48,337 nucleotides of DNA, from positions 1 through 48,337 of the forward strand of contig CANIBZ010000018.1 of NCBI GenBank assembly GCA_947466425.1. Reading direction: 5' to 3'. The translations under genes were made by a program, and so were the position numbers. This document shows positions 18,010 to 24,806 of this stretch, one piece after another (position 1 is the first letter of the stretch; every line of letters starts with the position of its first letter). A model generated the notes under the pieces. That model was not told the origin of the DNA and did no database searches. It was given only the letters and a program-made list of their open reading frames with translations. The stretch is from Flavobacteriales bacterium. GTDB taxonomy: Bacteria > Bacteroidota > Bacteroidia > Flavobacteriales_D > Sanyastnellaceae.

Positions 18010-18134
18010 TGTGGCGGAGCCACTAATGCCCGTTGGGCGAATGTGCAAAAGCACGAATGCAGCGGAGCTGCGAATGCCCGTTGGGCGAATCTGAGAGCAG
18101 GGGTGTCGATCAGACTATACGTCTTTTGACGAAT
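18007..18134 (+). repeat. Mini-hairpin array A
   Basis: Five clear hairpins in a row, given as stem, loop, stem: GTGGC gga GCCAC (18011-18023), GCCC gtt GGGC (18028-18038), GTGC aaaa GCAC (18043-18054), GCAGC gga GCTGC (18059-18071), GCCC gtt GGGC (18076-18086). They are joined by four-base linkers TAAT or GAAT. Weaker units follow: CTG/CAG at 18091-18100, GTC/GAC at 18105-18115, and CGTC tttt GACG followed by AAT at 18120-18134. The first linker, TGAT, contains the stop codon of the patatin gene. Unit length is 15-17 bases, so reading frame is not preserved. It is not CRISPR: the conserved parts are palindromes and the variable parts are 3-4 base loops. Confidence 0.9.
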
Positions 18135-18210
18135 AAATTATAGCAGACTCGTTGGCTTCGTTTTGTATATCTATATTTAACAAGTTGTTGTAATTTTTAA
18201 TATCCAGAAT

Positions 18211-19902
18211 ATGTTTAAACTGAATGAATTGAAAAGCGAAGCAAAGCGCGTGATCGTTGGATTTCCTTTGGTTATTGTTTCAGCGGTTTTAGGAATAGCA
18301 GTTTGGAACTTTGCAATAGAAACGGGTATTTACGATTATCCAATTGTTGTTTTAATTTACGGGTTGTTTTTGGGTATTCCCATTCACTACGCTGCTGTTA
18401 TTGCCATTGAAAGCAATTCGAGCATTCGATTTAGGCCGTGGCTCTTTCTTGCTCTAGGAGTTGTAATTCATGTATTGATTATCACTCATCTTTTGTTATC
18501 AAAGGACTTTCCCGAAAATATGCGAGTGACTATTTGCATTTTTTATTTTATAACAAGCCACTTGCTCGCTTCCTTCTTGCCCTTCTTGGTGGGTATGCGA
18601 AAAGATTTATTTTGGAATTTCAATCAATGGATGTTTTCGCGATTTGCGTTGAGTTCCATTTTCACGGGAATTATTGCAATTGGATTGGGAATGGCCATAG
18701 GAGCCATTCAATTGCTTTTCGGAGTGTTTGAAGATGGTCAATTCATTGGTGAAGTTTTAATTACTGTTTGCGGTATTTTCCACATTCTCTTCTTCTTTGC
18801 GGGAACACCAACGGAATTGAATAAGGGGAATTGGGTTGTGGATCCTCCAAAAGCTTTTCGCATTTTAGTTCAGTACATTCTTGTTCCTCTTGTAGTCTTA
18901 TACCTGTCTATACTTTATATCTACCTCGCAAAAATTTTATTCATGTTCGATTTGCCCAAAGGAAATGTGAGTATTTGGATATTGGTATTTTGTACGTTAG
19001 GAATACTTACGATTCTTCTTGCTGAACCCTTCCGAAATATGGAATCGAATTGGTTAGGAAAGTTTGCTAAAATATTTTATTGGCTCATGTTGCCTCTGCT
19101 TGTGATGTTGTGGATTGCCATCTGCACGCGCGTTCTCGCTTATGGTTTAACGGAGTCACGTGCATTGGTTTTGTATCTGGCCATTTGGCTTACGTTTATT
19201 TCATTGTACAACGGGTTCTACAAAAGAAGATCATTACTGGCATTTCCGATTTCACTTTTCATCATAACCTTTTTATACCAATGGGGCGGACCGTTGAGCG
19301 CCCATTCTATCAGTTTCAAAAGTCAGTCAAGACGCACTGAAGAAATCATGAGCCTCGATAAAATTGATCAAGAAGAATTGAGAAGTCAGTTGTATTATCT
19401 GTATTACAATCAATCTGAACACACCGATTGGTTCGAATCGAATCAGTTGCCGGTAAAGGTTCGTGGCGGTATCGGTAGCTACGATTTAGTATCGGACATA
19501 ATTGATTCTGATCGATTTAGAAACAGGTTAATTCAGTCGTCATCTGAGGATGAACGGGCCGTCGAGAGCGGTGTCAAGTATGTAAATGTTGATTTGAATG
19601 AAATCTTTGTTCAAGGGTTCAATGAATTGCACTTTTTGACTTTCGGCTCCAAGGCGAAAATATCAGACTTCACCATTACCTACAAAGACAATGGGAAGGA
19701 GATTATTCGAGAATTCAAAAATGAGTTTTACTCTTTTTGCAAAGCCCTTGATCGTCAAGCAGCAAATCAACCTGCATTTACCTACGACTGGTTTGAAGAT
19801 GGGAAGCAATTTCGCTTGGTCATTTATGAATACAATTACCCAATTGACCCTTCCAATTCTGAAGGCAGTTCTGTAAATGAAGGGGTGTTGTTGATTAAAT
19901 AG
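18211..19902 (+). CDS. DUF4153 multi-pass membrane protein
   Basis: A 563-residue protein with roughly ten or eleven membrane helices over residues 15-370, followed by a soluble C-terminal region of about 190 residues. The segment KIFYWLMLPLLVMLWIAI, then TRVLAYGLTESRALVLYLAIWLT, is the most recognisable part of DUF4153. The family has no established biochemical function. The tail has mixed charged and beta character (FVQGFNELHFLTFG, FTYDWFEDGKQFRLVIYEYN) and may face the periplasm. The gene is isolated between hairpin arrays A and B, and array B begins one base after its TAG stop. No clear two-box promoter; TATATTTA in the preceding 76 bases is the closest -7 match. Confidence 0.8.
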   Translation: MFKLNELKSEAKRVIVGFPLVIVSAVLGIAVWNFAIETGIYDYPIVVLIYGLFLGIPIHYAAVIAIESNSSIRFRPWLFLALGVVIHVLIITHLLLSKDFPENMRVTICIFYFITSHLLASFLPFLVGMRKDLFWNFNQWMFSRFALSSIFTGIIAIGLGMAIGAIQLLFGVFEDGQFIGEVLITVCGIFHILFFFAGTPTELNKGNWVVDPPKAFRILVQYILVPLVVLYLSILYIYLAKILFMFDLPKGNVSIWILVFCTLGILTILLAEPFRNMESNWLGKFAKIFYWLMLPLLVMLWIAICTRVLAYGLTESRALVLYLAIWLTFISLYNGFYKRRSLLAFPISLFIITFLYQWGGPLSAHSISFKSQSRRTEEIMSLDKIDQEELRSQLYYLYYNQSEHTDWFESNQLPVKVRGGIGSYDLVSDIIDSDRFRNRLIQSSSEDERAVESGVKYVNVDLNEIFVQGFNELHFLTFGSKAKISDFTITYKDNGKEIIREFKNEFYSFCKALDRQAANQPAFTYDWFEDGKQFRLVIYEYNYPIDPSNSEGSSVNEGVLLIK

Positions 19903-20133
19903 CGTTGCGAGGGCAACTGATGTGGCGAAGCCACGAATGCCCAGAGGGCGAATGTGCTGAAGCACGAATGCAGCAGAGCTGCGAATGCCCGTTGGGCGAA
20001 TGTGCAAGCACGATTGTGGCAGAGCCACGAATGCCTGAGGCTAATGTGCAAGCACGAATGCAGCAGAGCTGCGAATGCCCGTAGGGCGAATTTTCTTCGA
20101 ACTAATGCCTGCGGCTAATGTGTAAACACGTTA
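19903..20133 (+). repeat. Mini-hairpin array B
   Basis: About fifteen hairpins with GAAT/TAAT-type linkers. Stems in order: GTTGC, GTGGC, GCCC, GTGC, GCAGC, GCCC, GTGC, GTGGC, GCC, GTGC, GCAGC, GCCC, a degraded TTC/GAA, GCC, GTGT, each followed by its exact complement after a 2-4 base loop. Units two to six (19922-19997) align base for base with array A at 18011-18086: 76 positions, eight differences, of which seven are in loops, one in a linker and none in the 44 stem bases. The array starts one base after the DUF4153 stop. The following 132 bases (20134-20265) hold no gene; they contain a TTTCAC/GTGAAA inverted repeat (20168-20195) and lead into the S23-family gene. Confidence 0.92.
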
Positions 20134-20265
20134 GTTATGCTATTGAGATATGCTTGAAAATCATTGATTTCACTAAGTTTCAACGTTTCGTGAAAATTGT
20201 TATGAGAATATGGGTTTCTTTTTTTTCGCAAAGTGACACAACATCTTTGTCGAAAAATTAAAACT

Positions 20266-20634
20266 ATGATTCCAATTCATCAAACAGCAAAAGACTTTGC
20301 GGTAACAGCAGTTAAATTAGGTAAGCGACTGCAAACACAAGAAAGAGAGTTCAACATTTCCAACCAACTTATTCGAAGTGCCACTTCAATAAGTGCGAAT
20401 CTTCATGAGGCTAGAAGTGCAGAATCACTTAAAGATTATACCCACAAGGTTTTTATTGCATTCAAAGAAGCCAGCGAAACAAAATACTGGATCAACCTCT
20501 TGCATGAAACAGAGTACATTCCTACGGAAGAGTTCAATGAATTAAACAAGCAAATCCGCGCCATTGGTGCAACTCTCTACGCACTATCAACTGCCATGCG
20601 GAAAAAACTACAAAACGAAAAGAATTCAAAGTAA
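20266..20634 (+). CDS. Four-helix-bundle protein of the 23S rRNA intervening-sequence (S23/IVP) family
   Basis: A 122-residue protein. The series TAKDFAVTAVKLGKRL, NISNQLIRSATSISANLHEA, TYKVF-like THKVFIAFKEASETKYWINLL, then EFNELNKQIRAIGATLYALST fits the four amphipathic helices of this family, with the typical IRSATSISANLHEA motif. Members were first found inside intervening sequences of 23S rRNA genes; they also occur as scattered single genes in Bacteroidota and resemble the Avd accessory proteins of diversity-generating retroelements, which bind nucleic acid. I chose the ATG at 20266 (MIPIHQTAKDF); the frame extends to a GTG at 20233. No reverse transcriptase or rRNA is nearby. It sits between arrays B and C, which face opposite ways, making it the natural candidate partner for the repeats, though this is inference. 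Confidence 0.88.
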   Translation: MIPIHQTAKDFAVTAVKLGKRLQTQEREFNISNQLIRSATSISANLHEARSAESLKDYTHKVFIAFKEASETKYWINLLHETEYIPTEEFNELNKQIRAIGATLYALSTAMRKKLQNEKNSK

Positions 20635-20644
20635 GATGTTGCAA

Positions 20645-20797
20645 GTCGAAGACAATCGCCAACGGCATTCGCAGCTCTGCTGCATTCGTGCTTTAGCACA
20701 TTCGCCTTCGGCATTCGTTGCTTCGCAACATTAGTGGCTCTGCCACATTCGCCTCCGGCATTCGTTGCTTCGCAACATTAGTGGCTACGCCACATTC
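20645..20797 (-). repeat. Mini-hairpin array C (inverted relative to A and B)
   Basis: Read on the minus strand from 20793: stems GTGGC, GTTGC, GCC, GTGGC, GTTGC, GCC, GTGC, GCAGC, GCC, then a weak GTC, each closed by its complement after a 3-4 base loop (mostly GAA, AGA, GGA, GTA) and joined by TAAT or GAAT. The same codewords and linkers appear in arrays A and B on the plus strand. The first hairpin (20781-20793) overlaps the end of the AGCS gene: its TAG stop occupies the last base of the closing arm and part of the loop, and the final residues Asn-Val-Ala are coded by linker plus stem. The array therefore follows AGCS in the sense direction, as A and B follow their genes. Confidence 0.92.
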
Positions 20798-22566
20798 TTT
20801 CTCTCCGTCCAATACTTTTGAAGTTCCCTCTTCACCTCATCCTTCAACACCCACAAGCCAATGAGGTTTGGGAAGGCCATGCCTAAGATCATCATGTCGG
20901 AGAAGTCTACGACTGCACCGAAACTGCTAACGGTTCCTAGGACGGTGCAGAATAAGAACAAGAGGTTGAAAGATTGCTTAATCCACCATTTGTCGCCGAA
21001 GAGATATGCCCAACTTTTCATGCCATAGTAAGACCAGGAGATCATGGTTGCGTATGCGAATAGGACAATGCAAATCAAAAGGATCCAATCGGTCCATGGA
21101 AAGACAGAGCGAAATGCTGCTGCTGTTAAAGCGCTTCCGTTTAATCCGTGAGCGTCTGTTGCGAATCCGGTGAACACGAGAACCAATGCGGTCATGGTGC
21201 AAACGACTACGGTGTCAATAAACGGTTCCAACAACGAAACCATTCCTTCCGTTACAGGCTTGTTTGTTTTCGATGTTGAATGCGCAATACTTGCAGATCC
21301 AATTCCAGCTTCATTGCTGAACGCCGCTCTGCGAAAGCCCATCATCATAACCCCAATGAATCCACCTTTCATTCCATCTGGAGAAAAGGCGCCGTTAAAT
21401 ATCAATGAAGCAGCTTCGCCAATGTGCGAAATGTTCATTCCAATAATCACCAATGCAAATCCGCAATACACCACTACCAAGGCAGGAATCATTTTGTCTG
21501 TTACACGAGCAATGCTTTTTATTCCACCTACAATCACAAATCCTACTGAAATAGCGAACGCTACACCAATCCAGAGTGCGTATTCTTCAGAACCAGGAAT
21601 AGTGGTTTTTACCATATCAAACGCCTGATTCGCTTGTACCATGTTTCCTCCGCCAAGCGTTCCGCCAACACACATGATTGCAAAAATGACTGCGAGAACT
21701 TTTCCACTGCGCTGCCATCCTTTTTTCGCGAGACCTGCACTGAGGTAATACATAGGTCCACCGCTCACTTCACCTGATGGAGAAATTTTACGGTACTTCA
21801 CACCGAGTGTACATTCTACGAATTTGGTGGTCATGCCGAACAATCCAGCAACGATAATCCAAAACGTCGCACCCGGTCCACCCACCGCAATAGCCACCGC
21901 TACCAGCGAAATATTTCCCAATCCCAAAGTTCCACTTAGGGCAGCCGATAAGGCCTGAAAGGGTGTAACCTCTCCTTCGTCCGTCTTCTTGGTGAATTGA
22001 CCAAAAGTGATTTTCCAAGCATGTCCAAATGCACGGACGTTTATAAATCGGAAGTAGAAGGTGAAGTAAACCGCGCTTCCAATCAACAATACAACGACCA
22101 ACCAAATTTCTGTTTTTACCGGATCTCCATTCGGATGTTTAATTTGATTTCCATTGTTGTCGTACAAATGCTGATCGTATAAATTGAAGGCTGCAAAAGG
22201 GTCGTAGAAGAGCACAACTCCAAAAGCATCTACAATAGGAACAAAAAACGAATTCATTTTTTCTTCACTGGAAACCGCTGGTATTATAAAGGTTTGCTCT
22301 TGCTTGTTGCCATTTGCAAAGGTCACTTGAACGGAATAGTTGATTCCTTCTTTCAGTCCTGAAGCTGCGATAGAATCGACACTTTGAAGATTCGTCCAAT
22401 GGGCAGAGGCAATGCTGTCGTTGCTCACCACAGTGGCCGTTCCGTCGCCAATGTTATGCGTATTCGGATTCAGTTGCAACTGGAAATTCTGCGCTTGAAG
22501 CGTATTAATAGAAAGGGCAAATATGAAAACAGTTAGCGATTTCAGGAGTGGGGTAATCAATCTCAT
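20785..22566 (-). CDS. AGCS-family amino acid:cation symporter with an extra exported N-terminal region
   Basis: A 593-residue transporter. From about residue 150 it is a standard AGCS protein that takes up alanine or glycine with Na+: TEIWLVVVLLIGSAVYFTF, RAFGHAWKITFG, FQALSAALSGTLGLGNISLVAVAIAVGGPGA, FGMTTKFVECTLGVKYR, GGPMYYLSAGL, FRRAAFSNEAGIGSA. Unusually, it starts with a signal peptide (cleavage about LQAQ, residue 25), then some 80 residues of beta-type sequence (HNIGDGTATVVSNDS, GINYSVQVTF) before the membrane part. Common AGCS proteins are 450-500 residues. The end runs into hairpin array C. No operon partner. Confidence 0.92.
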   Translation of the reverse strand: MRLITPLLKSLTVFIFALSINTLQAQNFQLQLNPNTHNIGDGTATVVSNDSIASAHWTNLQSVDSIAASGLKEGINYSVQVTFANGNKQEQTFIIPAVSSEEKMNSFFVPIVDAFGVVLFYDPFAAFNLYDQHLYDNNGNQIKHPNGDPVKTEIWLVVVLLIGSAVYFTFYFRFINVRAFGHAWKITFGQFTKKTDEGEVTPFQALSAALSGTLGLGNISLVAVAIAVGGPGATFWIIVAGLFGMTTKFVECTLGVKYRKISPSGEVSGGPMYYLSAGLAKKGWQRSGKVLAVIFAIMCVGGTLGGGNMVQANQAFDMVKTTIPGSEEYALWIGVAFAISVGFVIVGGIKSIARVTDKMIPALVVVYCGFALVIIGMNISHIGEAASLIFNGAFSPDGMKGGFIGVMMMGFRRAAFSNEAGIGSASIAHSTSKTNKPVTEGMVSLLEPFIDTVVVCTMTALVLVFTGFATDAHGLNGSALTAAAFRSVFPWTDWILLICIVLFAYATMISWSYYGMKSWAYLFGDKWWIKQSFNLLFLFCTVLGTVSSFGAVVDFSDMMILGMAFPNLIGLWVLKDEVKRELQKYWTERKNVA

Positions 22567-22668
22567 GGGCTAAAAATAGGCTATTTCAGTAAGTTAGTTC
22601 AAGATGTGAATAGGTTGTGAATATTTGAATTCGATGAACCGCGATTTTTTATTCATCTTTGTAACAGA

Positions 22669-23751
22669 ATGGCAGAGAATTTCATCGTTTCAGCAAGGAA
22701 GTATCGCCCAGACAACTGGGATTCAGTGGTTGGACAAAAGTCCATCACCACTACTTTGCGCAACGCCATTGAAACCAATCAAATTGCACAAGCTTATCTT
22801 TTTACCGGATCTCGCGGAGTAGGTAAGACTTCTTGTGCAAGAATCTTCGCGAAGGCCATTAACAACATGCTAGATGCCACTCCGGAAGAGTTAGCGTTCA
22901 CCATTTTTGAATTGGATGCGGCCTCGAACAACAGTGTAGAAGATATTCGTAGCATAGTAGATACCGTGCGCATTCCGCCGCAAGTAGGGAAGTATAAAGT
23001 GTATGTGATAGATGAGGTTCACATGCTTTCTTCAAACGCGTTCAATGCGTTTTTGAAAACATTGGAAGAGCCACCTGCTCACGCGATTTTCATCTTAGCA
23101 ACAACAGAGAAGCACAAGATTATTCCTACCATTTTAAGTCGTTGTCAAATCTTTGATTTCAATCGAATCAAAGTGAAAGACATGACCGAACACTTGCAAC
23201 ACATTTGCAAGCAAGAGGGAATAGTGGCGGAAGAAGATGCGTTGCACATCATTGCAACCAAGGCAGACGGAGCCATGCGCGATGCATTGTCCATCTTCGA
23301 TCAGGTGGTAGCATTCTGTGGAAGGAAATTAACCTACGATTTAGTCATTCAAAATTTGAATGTGCTCGACTACGAGTATTACTTCAAATTAACCGATTTG
23401 TTTTTCAAAGAAGATATTCCAAGTGCCTTAATGGTCTTGAATGAAGTGGTTGAAAAGGGATTTGATATCCATCATTTCGTGACCGGTTTGGGAGCGCACT
23501 TCAGAAACCTTTTGGTATGTCGCGATGCTCAAACTCTTTCGCTGATGGAAGTGAGTGAAGGTGTTGCTGCGAAATACAAAGACCAAGCTGCTGCTAGCGA
23601 TTTGCGTTTTTTAATTCAAGGAATTGATTTAGTGAACGACACCGATTATCACTACAAGTCTTCACGTCACCCGCGTTTGTTGGTTGAACTTTTGCTCATG
23701 AAATTGTGCAGCGTTCCGCAGAATTTGCGCGAGGGTGAAAAAAAAAAGTGA
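22669..23751 (+). CDS. dnaX: DNA polymerase III gamma subunit (zero-frame product of dnaX)
   Basis: A 360-residue AAA+ clamp-loader ATPase. Walker A is GSRGVGKT at 47-54, Walker B VYVIDEVH at 111-118, the SRC sensor motif is at 157-159, and sensor 2 lies near GAMRDALSIFDQ. After Walker A the Cys4 zinc-binding loop of E. coli DnaX is absent (AKAINNMLDATPEELAF instead), as I recall for other Bacteroidota. The frame ends GAA AAA AAA AAG TGA, right after the oligomerisation domain, so the product has the domain content of E. coli gamma. The tau-specific C-terminal part is encoded next in the -1 frame. It is the first gene of a four-gene plus-strand cluster running to 26750. Confidence 0.95.
   Translation: MAENFIVSARKYRPDNWDSVVGQKSITTTLRNAIETNQIAQAYLFTGSRGVGKTSCARIFAKAINNMLDATPEELAFTIFELDAASNNSVEDIRSIVDTVRIPPQVGKYKVYVIDEVHMLSSNAFNAFLKTLEEPPAHAIFILATTEKHKIIPTILSRCQIFDFNRIKVKDMTEHLQHICKQEGIVAEEDALHIIATKADGAMRDALSIFDQVVAFCGRKLTYDLVIQNLNVLDYEYYFKLTDLFFKEDIPSALMVLNEVVEKGFDIHHFVTGLGAHFRNLLVCRDAQTLSLMEVSEGVAAKYKDQAAASDLRFLIQGIDLVNDTDYHYKSSRHPRLLVELLLMKLCSVPQNLREGEKKK
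23738..23748 (+). promoter_or_regulatory. dnaX slippery site (A10 G)
   Basis: Ten A residues at 23738-23747 followed by G. In the gamma frame this reads GAA AAA AAA AAG TGA. It contains A AAA AAG, the heptamer used for -1 frameshifting in E. coli dnaX, and a run longer than the A9 known to cause transcriptional slippage in Thermus dnaX. The tau frame has its own TGA at 23736-23738, so both frames are open together only inside this run. A -1 shift, or one extra A in the transcript, joins the frames into one 580-codon gene. GAGGGT lies just upstream (23731-23736), reminiscent of the stimulatory Shine-Dalgarno of E. coli dnaX. Only a weak GCG/CGC hairpin is visible downstream. Confidence 0.8.
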
Positions 23752-24410
23752 AGATCCTAGCGTTTCGCGGAGCTGAAAAGTTCATCGGCGCACCTCAATC
23801 AAGATCTTCCAATCCATCTCCTTCTCAGGCTCCTGAAAAAAAGGCAGACAACGAGCTCGTTGTAGAAAATGACGATTCTAATGTTATTGCTTTCAACAAT
23901 GAAAAGCAACTTCCGAATAAAACCACATTAGACCCTGAGAAAAGAAAATTAGCTGGATTATCTCCCGACAATATTTCCATTCGATACAATCCGCAAATTC
24001 TAATTGAAACAGAGCCCGACGAACCGGAGGAAGAGCTGAAGGCGGAGCGGATTTATACGGAAGAAGAAATTCAATTGGCTTGGATGGGTTATGCGGAAGA
24101 GCTTATGGATTTTAATTCACAAGCGGCTTCTGCGTTGAAGGTGACTAAGTTGATTGTTCTTCCTGAAAACGAACTGCATGTTGTTTTCCCAGGAACCACG
24201 CAGTCGGAATATTTCAATGAAGAGCGTTCATCATTGATGGCCTTCTTTCGTAAGAAGGGTATTGTTGGATTGAAGTTGAAATTGGAAATTGCACAAAACA
24301 ATTCAGTTGCTCGAGAAATTGTAACCGATCGTGCGCGATTCGAAAAGATGATGGAAAAAAATCCGGCTGTGAAAACATTGTGGGAACGGTTCAAATTGGT
24401 AATCGACTAA
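23748..24410 (+). CDS. dnaX: tau-specific C-terminal part of dnaX, reached by frameshift or slippage
   Basis: A 220-codon frame, -1 relative to the gamma frame. It has no good start of its own (first codon GTG right after the A-run), which argues against an independent gene. It opens with a flexible region rich in Pro, Ser, Glu and Lys (GAPQSRSSNPSPSQAPEKK), then a folded C-terminal domain: EEIQLAWMGYAEEL, LHVVFPGTTQSEYFNEERSS, and a final RARFEKMMEKNPAVKTLWER. The FxKMxEKNPAxxxL pattern is how Bacteroidota DnaX proteins end. In other bacteria this part of tau binds the polymerase and helicase. Joined to gamma it makes 580 residues, a normal DnaX length. A sequencing deletion of one A would give the same picture. 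Confidence 0.88.
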   Translation: MKILAFRGAEKFIGAPQSRSSNPSPSQAPEKKADNELVVENDDSNVIAFNNEKQLPNKTTLDPEKRKLAGLSPDNISIRYNPQILIETEPDEPEEELKAERIYTEEEIQLAWMGYAEELMDFNSQAASALKVTKLIVLPENELHVVFPGTTQSEYFNEERSSLMAFFRKKGIVGLKLKLEIAQNNSVAREIVTDRARFEKMMEKNPAVKTLWERFKLVID

Positions 24411-24413
24411 TTC

Positions 24414-24806
24414 ATGCGCGTAGATAAATACCTCTGGTGTATCCGTGTTTTTAAAACACGCTCCATTTCCACTGCAGCATGCAAAGCAGAAAAGGTTTGG
24501 GTGAACGGCGAATTTGTAAAAGCTTCGCGCGAGTTGAAGTTGAAAGATGTTGTTCGCGTGAGAAAAGGTCCCATTCATTTTCAGTTTGAAGTCATTGATT
24601 TTCCAAAGAGTCGCTTGGGTGCTAAGTTGGTTGCTACCGTAACGAAAGATGTTACCGAAGCCGATGAATTGGTGAAGTTGGAACGCATACAGCTTCAAAT
24701 GAAAGCCACTCCATACTTCGGTGTGGGAAGACCTACAAAGAAAGACCGTCGCCAGCTCGACGACTTTATGTATTACGAAGACCTGGAACAAGATGCTAGC
24801 GAATAA
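24414..24806 (+). CDS. S4-domain RNA-binding protein, Hsp15-like
   Basis: A 130-residue protein opening MRVDKYLWCIRVFKTRS, the S4 RNA-binding start shared with Hsp15 (HslR). This is followed by CKAEKVWVNGEFVKASRELKLKDVVRVRKG, the rest of the S4 fold, and a basic tail FGVGRPTKKDRRQLDDF. Hsp15 rescues 50S subunits that carry a stuck nascent chain; a similar ribosome-associated role is likely. It starts 3 bases after dnaX and overlaps the next gene by 14 bases, so it belongs to the dnaX transcript. Confidence 0.9.
   Translation: MRVDKYLWCIRVFKTRSISTAACKAEKVWVNGEFVKASRELKLKDVVRVRKGPIHFQFEVIDFPKSRLGAKLVATVTKDVTEADELVKLERIQLQMKATPYFGVGRPTKKDRRQLDDFMYYEDLEQDASE

Noticed and set aside
19663-20051. 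Open frames on the minus strand across hairpin array B coding for repeated HIRPTGI/HIRPLGI peptides, and a similar one at 17863-18054
   Set aside because: They are translations of the hairpin repeats. Repeat units of 13-17 bases do not keep a frame, stems rather than codons are conserved, and the frames overlap real genes.
18007-20797. CRISPR array
   Set aside because: Units are too short, have no constant long repeat and no unique spacers, and no cas genes are nearby.
23748-24410. Separate gene downstream of dnaX, or dnaX as a pseudogene
   Set aside because: The frame has no plausible start, its C-terminal domain is the usual end of Bacteroidota DnaX, and both halves are otherwise intact with the join exactly at the A-run. 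Programmed slippage or a sequencing error explains it better.
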